This document shows, one piece after another, positions 61,603 to 61,748 of a stretch of 61,748 nt of DNA. A program made the position numbers and the translations under genes. Every line of letters starts with the position of its first letter. The first letter of the stretch is position 1. The notes below the pieces were generated by a model. That model made no database searches, was not told the DNA's origin, and saw nothing but the letters and a program-made list of their open reading frames with translations. Source of the DNA: Sphingomonadaceae bacterium (GTDB lineage: Bacteria; Pseudomonadota; Alphaproteobacteria; Sphingomonadales; Sphingomonadaceae); the NCBI GenBank assembly GCA_947453945.1, contig CANGJB010000015.1:1-61748 (forward strand), in the 5' to 3' direction.

Positions 61603-61748
61603 AAAGGAATGCACGCGATTTTTTTGTTGGACCCCGGTCCACGTATGGACTCTCGGGAAAAGTACCTATCATAACGATAGTGTGTTCGCAAAGGGCGAAT
61701 ATGGAGCAGTCTCGCGATTGCAGTAAGATATTAAAAAAAGGTGAAAAA
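61603..61748. other. Right edge, A+T-rich, no gene seen
   Basis: About 145 bp up to the window end. It contains CTATC-ATAAC-GATAG (61666-61680, inverted repeat), GTCC-N6-GGAC near 61637, and poly-T and poly-A runs. Probably promoter region for the minus-strand polyproline gene. Confidence 0.4.

Overview
The window reads as chromosomal DNA of a high-GC alphaproteobacterium, most likely a sphingomonad (Novosphingobium/Sphingobium-like). I infer this from the alphaproteobacterial markers rpoH and chpT, a type-A RNase P RNA, several SPOR-domain envelope proteins, a TorF-type porin, the non-catalytic dihydroorotase partner of pyrB, and a catabolic cluster with a TonB-dependent receptor, P450 and Baeyer-Villiger-type flavoprotein. 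No integrase, transposase, phage gene or CRISPR array was seen. Genes abut closely and many adjacent genes overlap by 1-4 bp.

Region 1 (1-13 kb) is core and envelope biology: a VIT-type metal transporter, an L,D-transpeptidase, a transglutaminase-like protease, a membrane-anchored retropepsin-like protease and a DUF418 membrane protein. A Sel1/SPOR protein lies divergent to an orphan ParA, a small RHH-like protein and a TPR/SPOR lipoprotein. The pyrB and pseudo-dihydroorotase pair and sppA follow. Region 2 (13-27 kb) is protein quality control and housekeeping: tRNA-Leu, trigger factor with a long Lys/Ala/Pro tail, ClpP, ClpX, a secreted superoxide dismutase, a fasciclin protein, a CDF metal exporter, RNase P RNA, an AmpD-like amidase, ChpT, a JAMM peptidase, an RluD-family pseudouridine synthase and RpoH. 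Region 3 (27-36.4 kb) holds MtgA, a small monooxygenase, a PPP-type phosphatase, a TorF porin, a SIMPL protein, glyoxalase I, a second L,D-transpeptidase with a C-terminal SPOR-like tail, malate synthase G with GlcG, and tRNA-Gly.

Region 4 (36.5-50.8 kb) is accessory. It encodes a hypothetical protein, a membrane-bound winged-helix regulator, two thioredoxin-fold glutathione enzymes, an Fe-type alcohol dehydrogenase, a TetR regulator, an acyl-CoA ligase, a P450, a TonB receptor, a flavoprotein monooxygenase with the BVMO fingerprint and a class-C beta-lactamase-fold esterase. Together these could make an uptake, hydroxylation, ketone, ester, acid and CoA-thioester route for a hydrophobic, probably alicyclic or terpenoid/steroid-like compound. 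The order is inferred and the substrate unknown.

Region 5 (50.8-61.7 kb) is the part most likely to be undescribed. A large SARP/TolB/TPR regulator converges on a tightly coupled six-gene minus-strand operon. In transcription order it encodes a 743-aa FAD-dependent desaturase-like oxidoreductase, a phasin-like protein, a polyprenyl diphosphate synthase, a saccharopine-dehydrogenase-like reductase and two related acetoacetate-decarboxylase-like proteins. A 21-codon ORF with a strong ribosome-binding site and its own hairpin lies just upstream. The set looks like an isoprenoid-derived biosynthetic pathway that I cannot match to a named one. The window ends in a secreted protein with 24 consecutive prolines.
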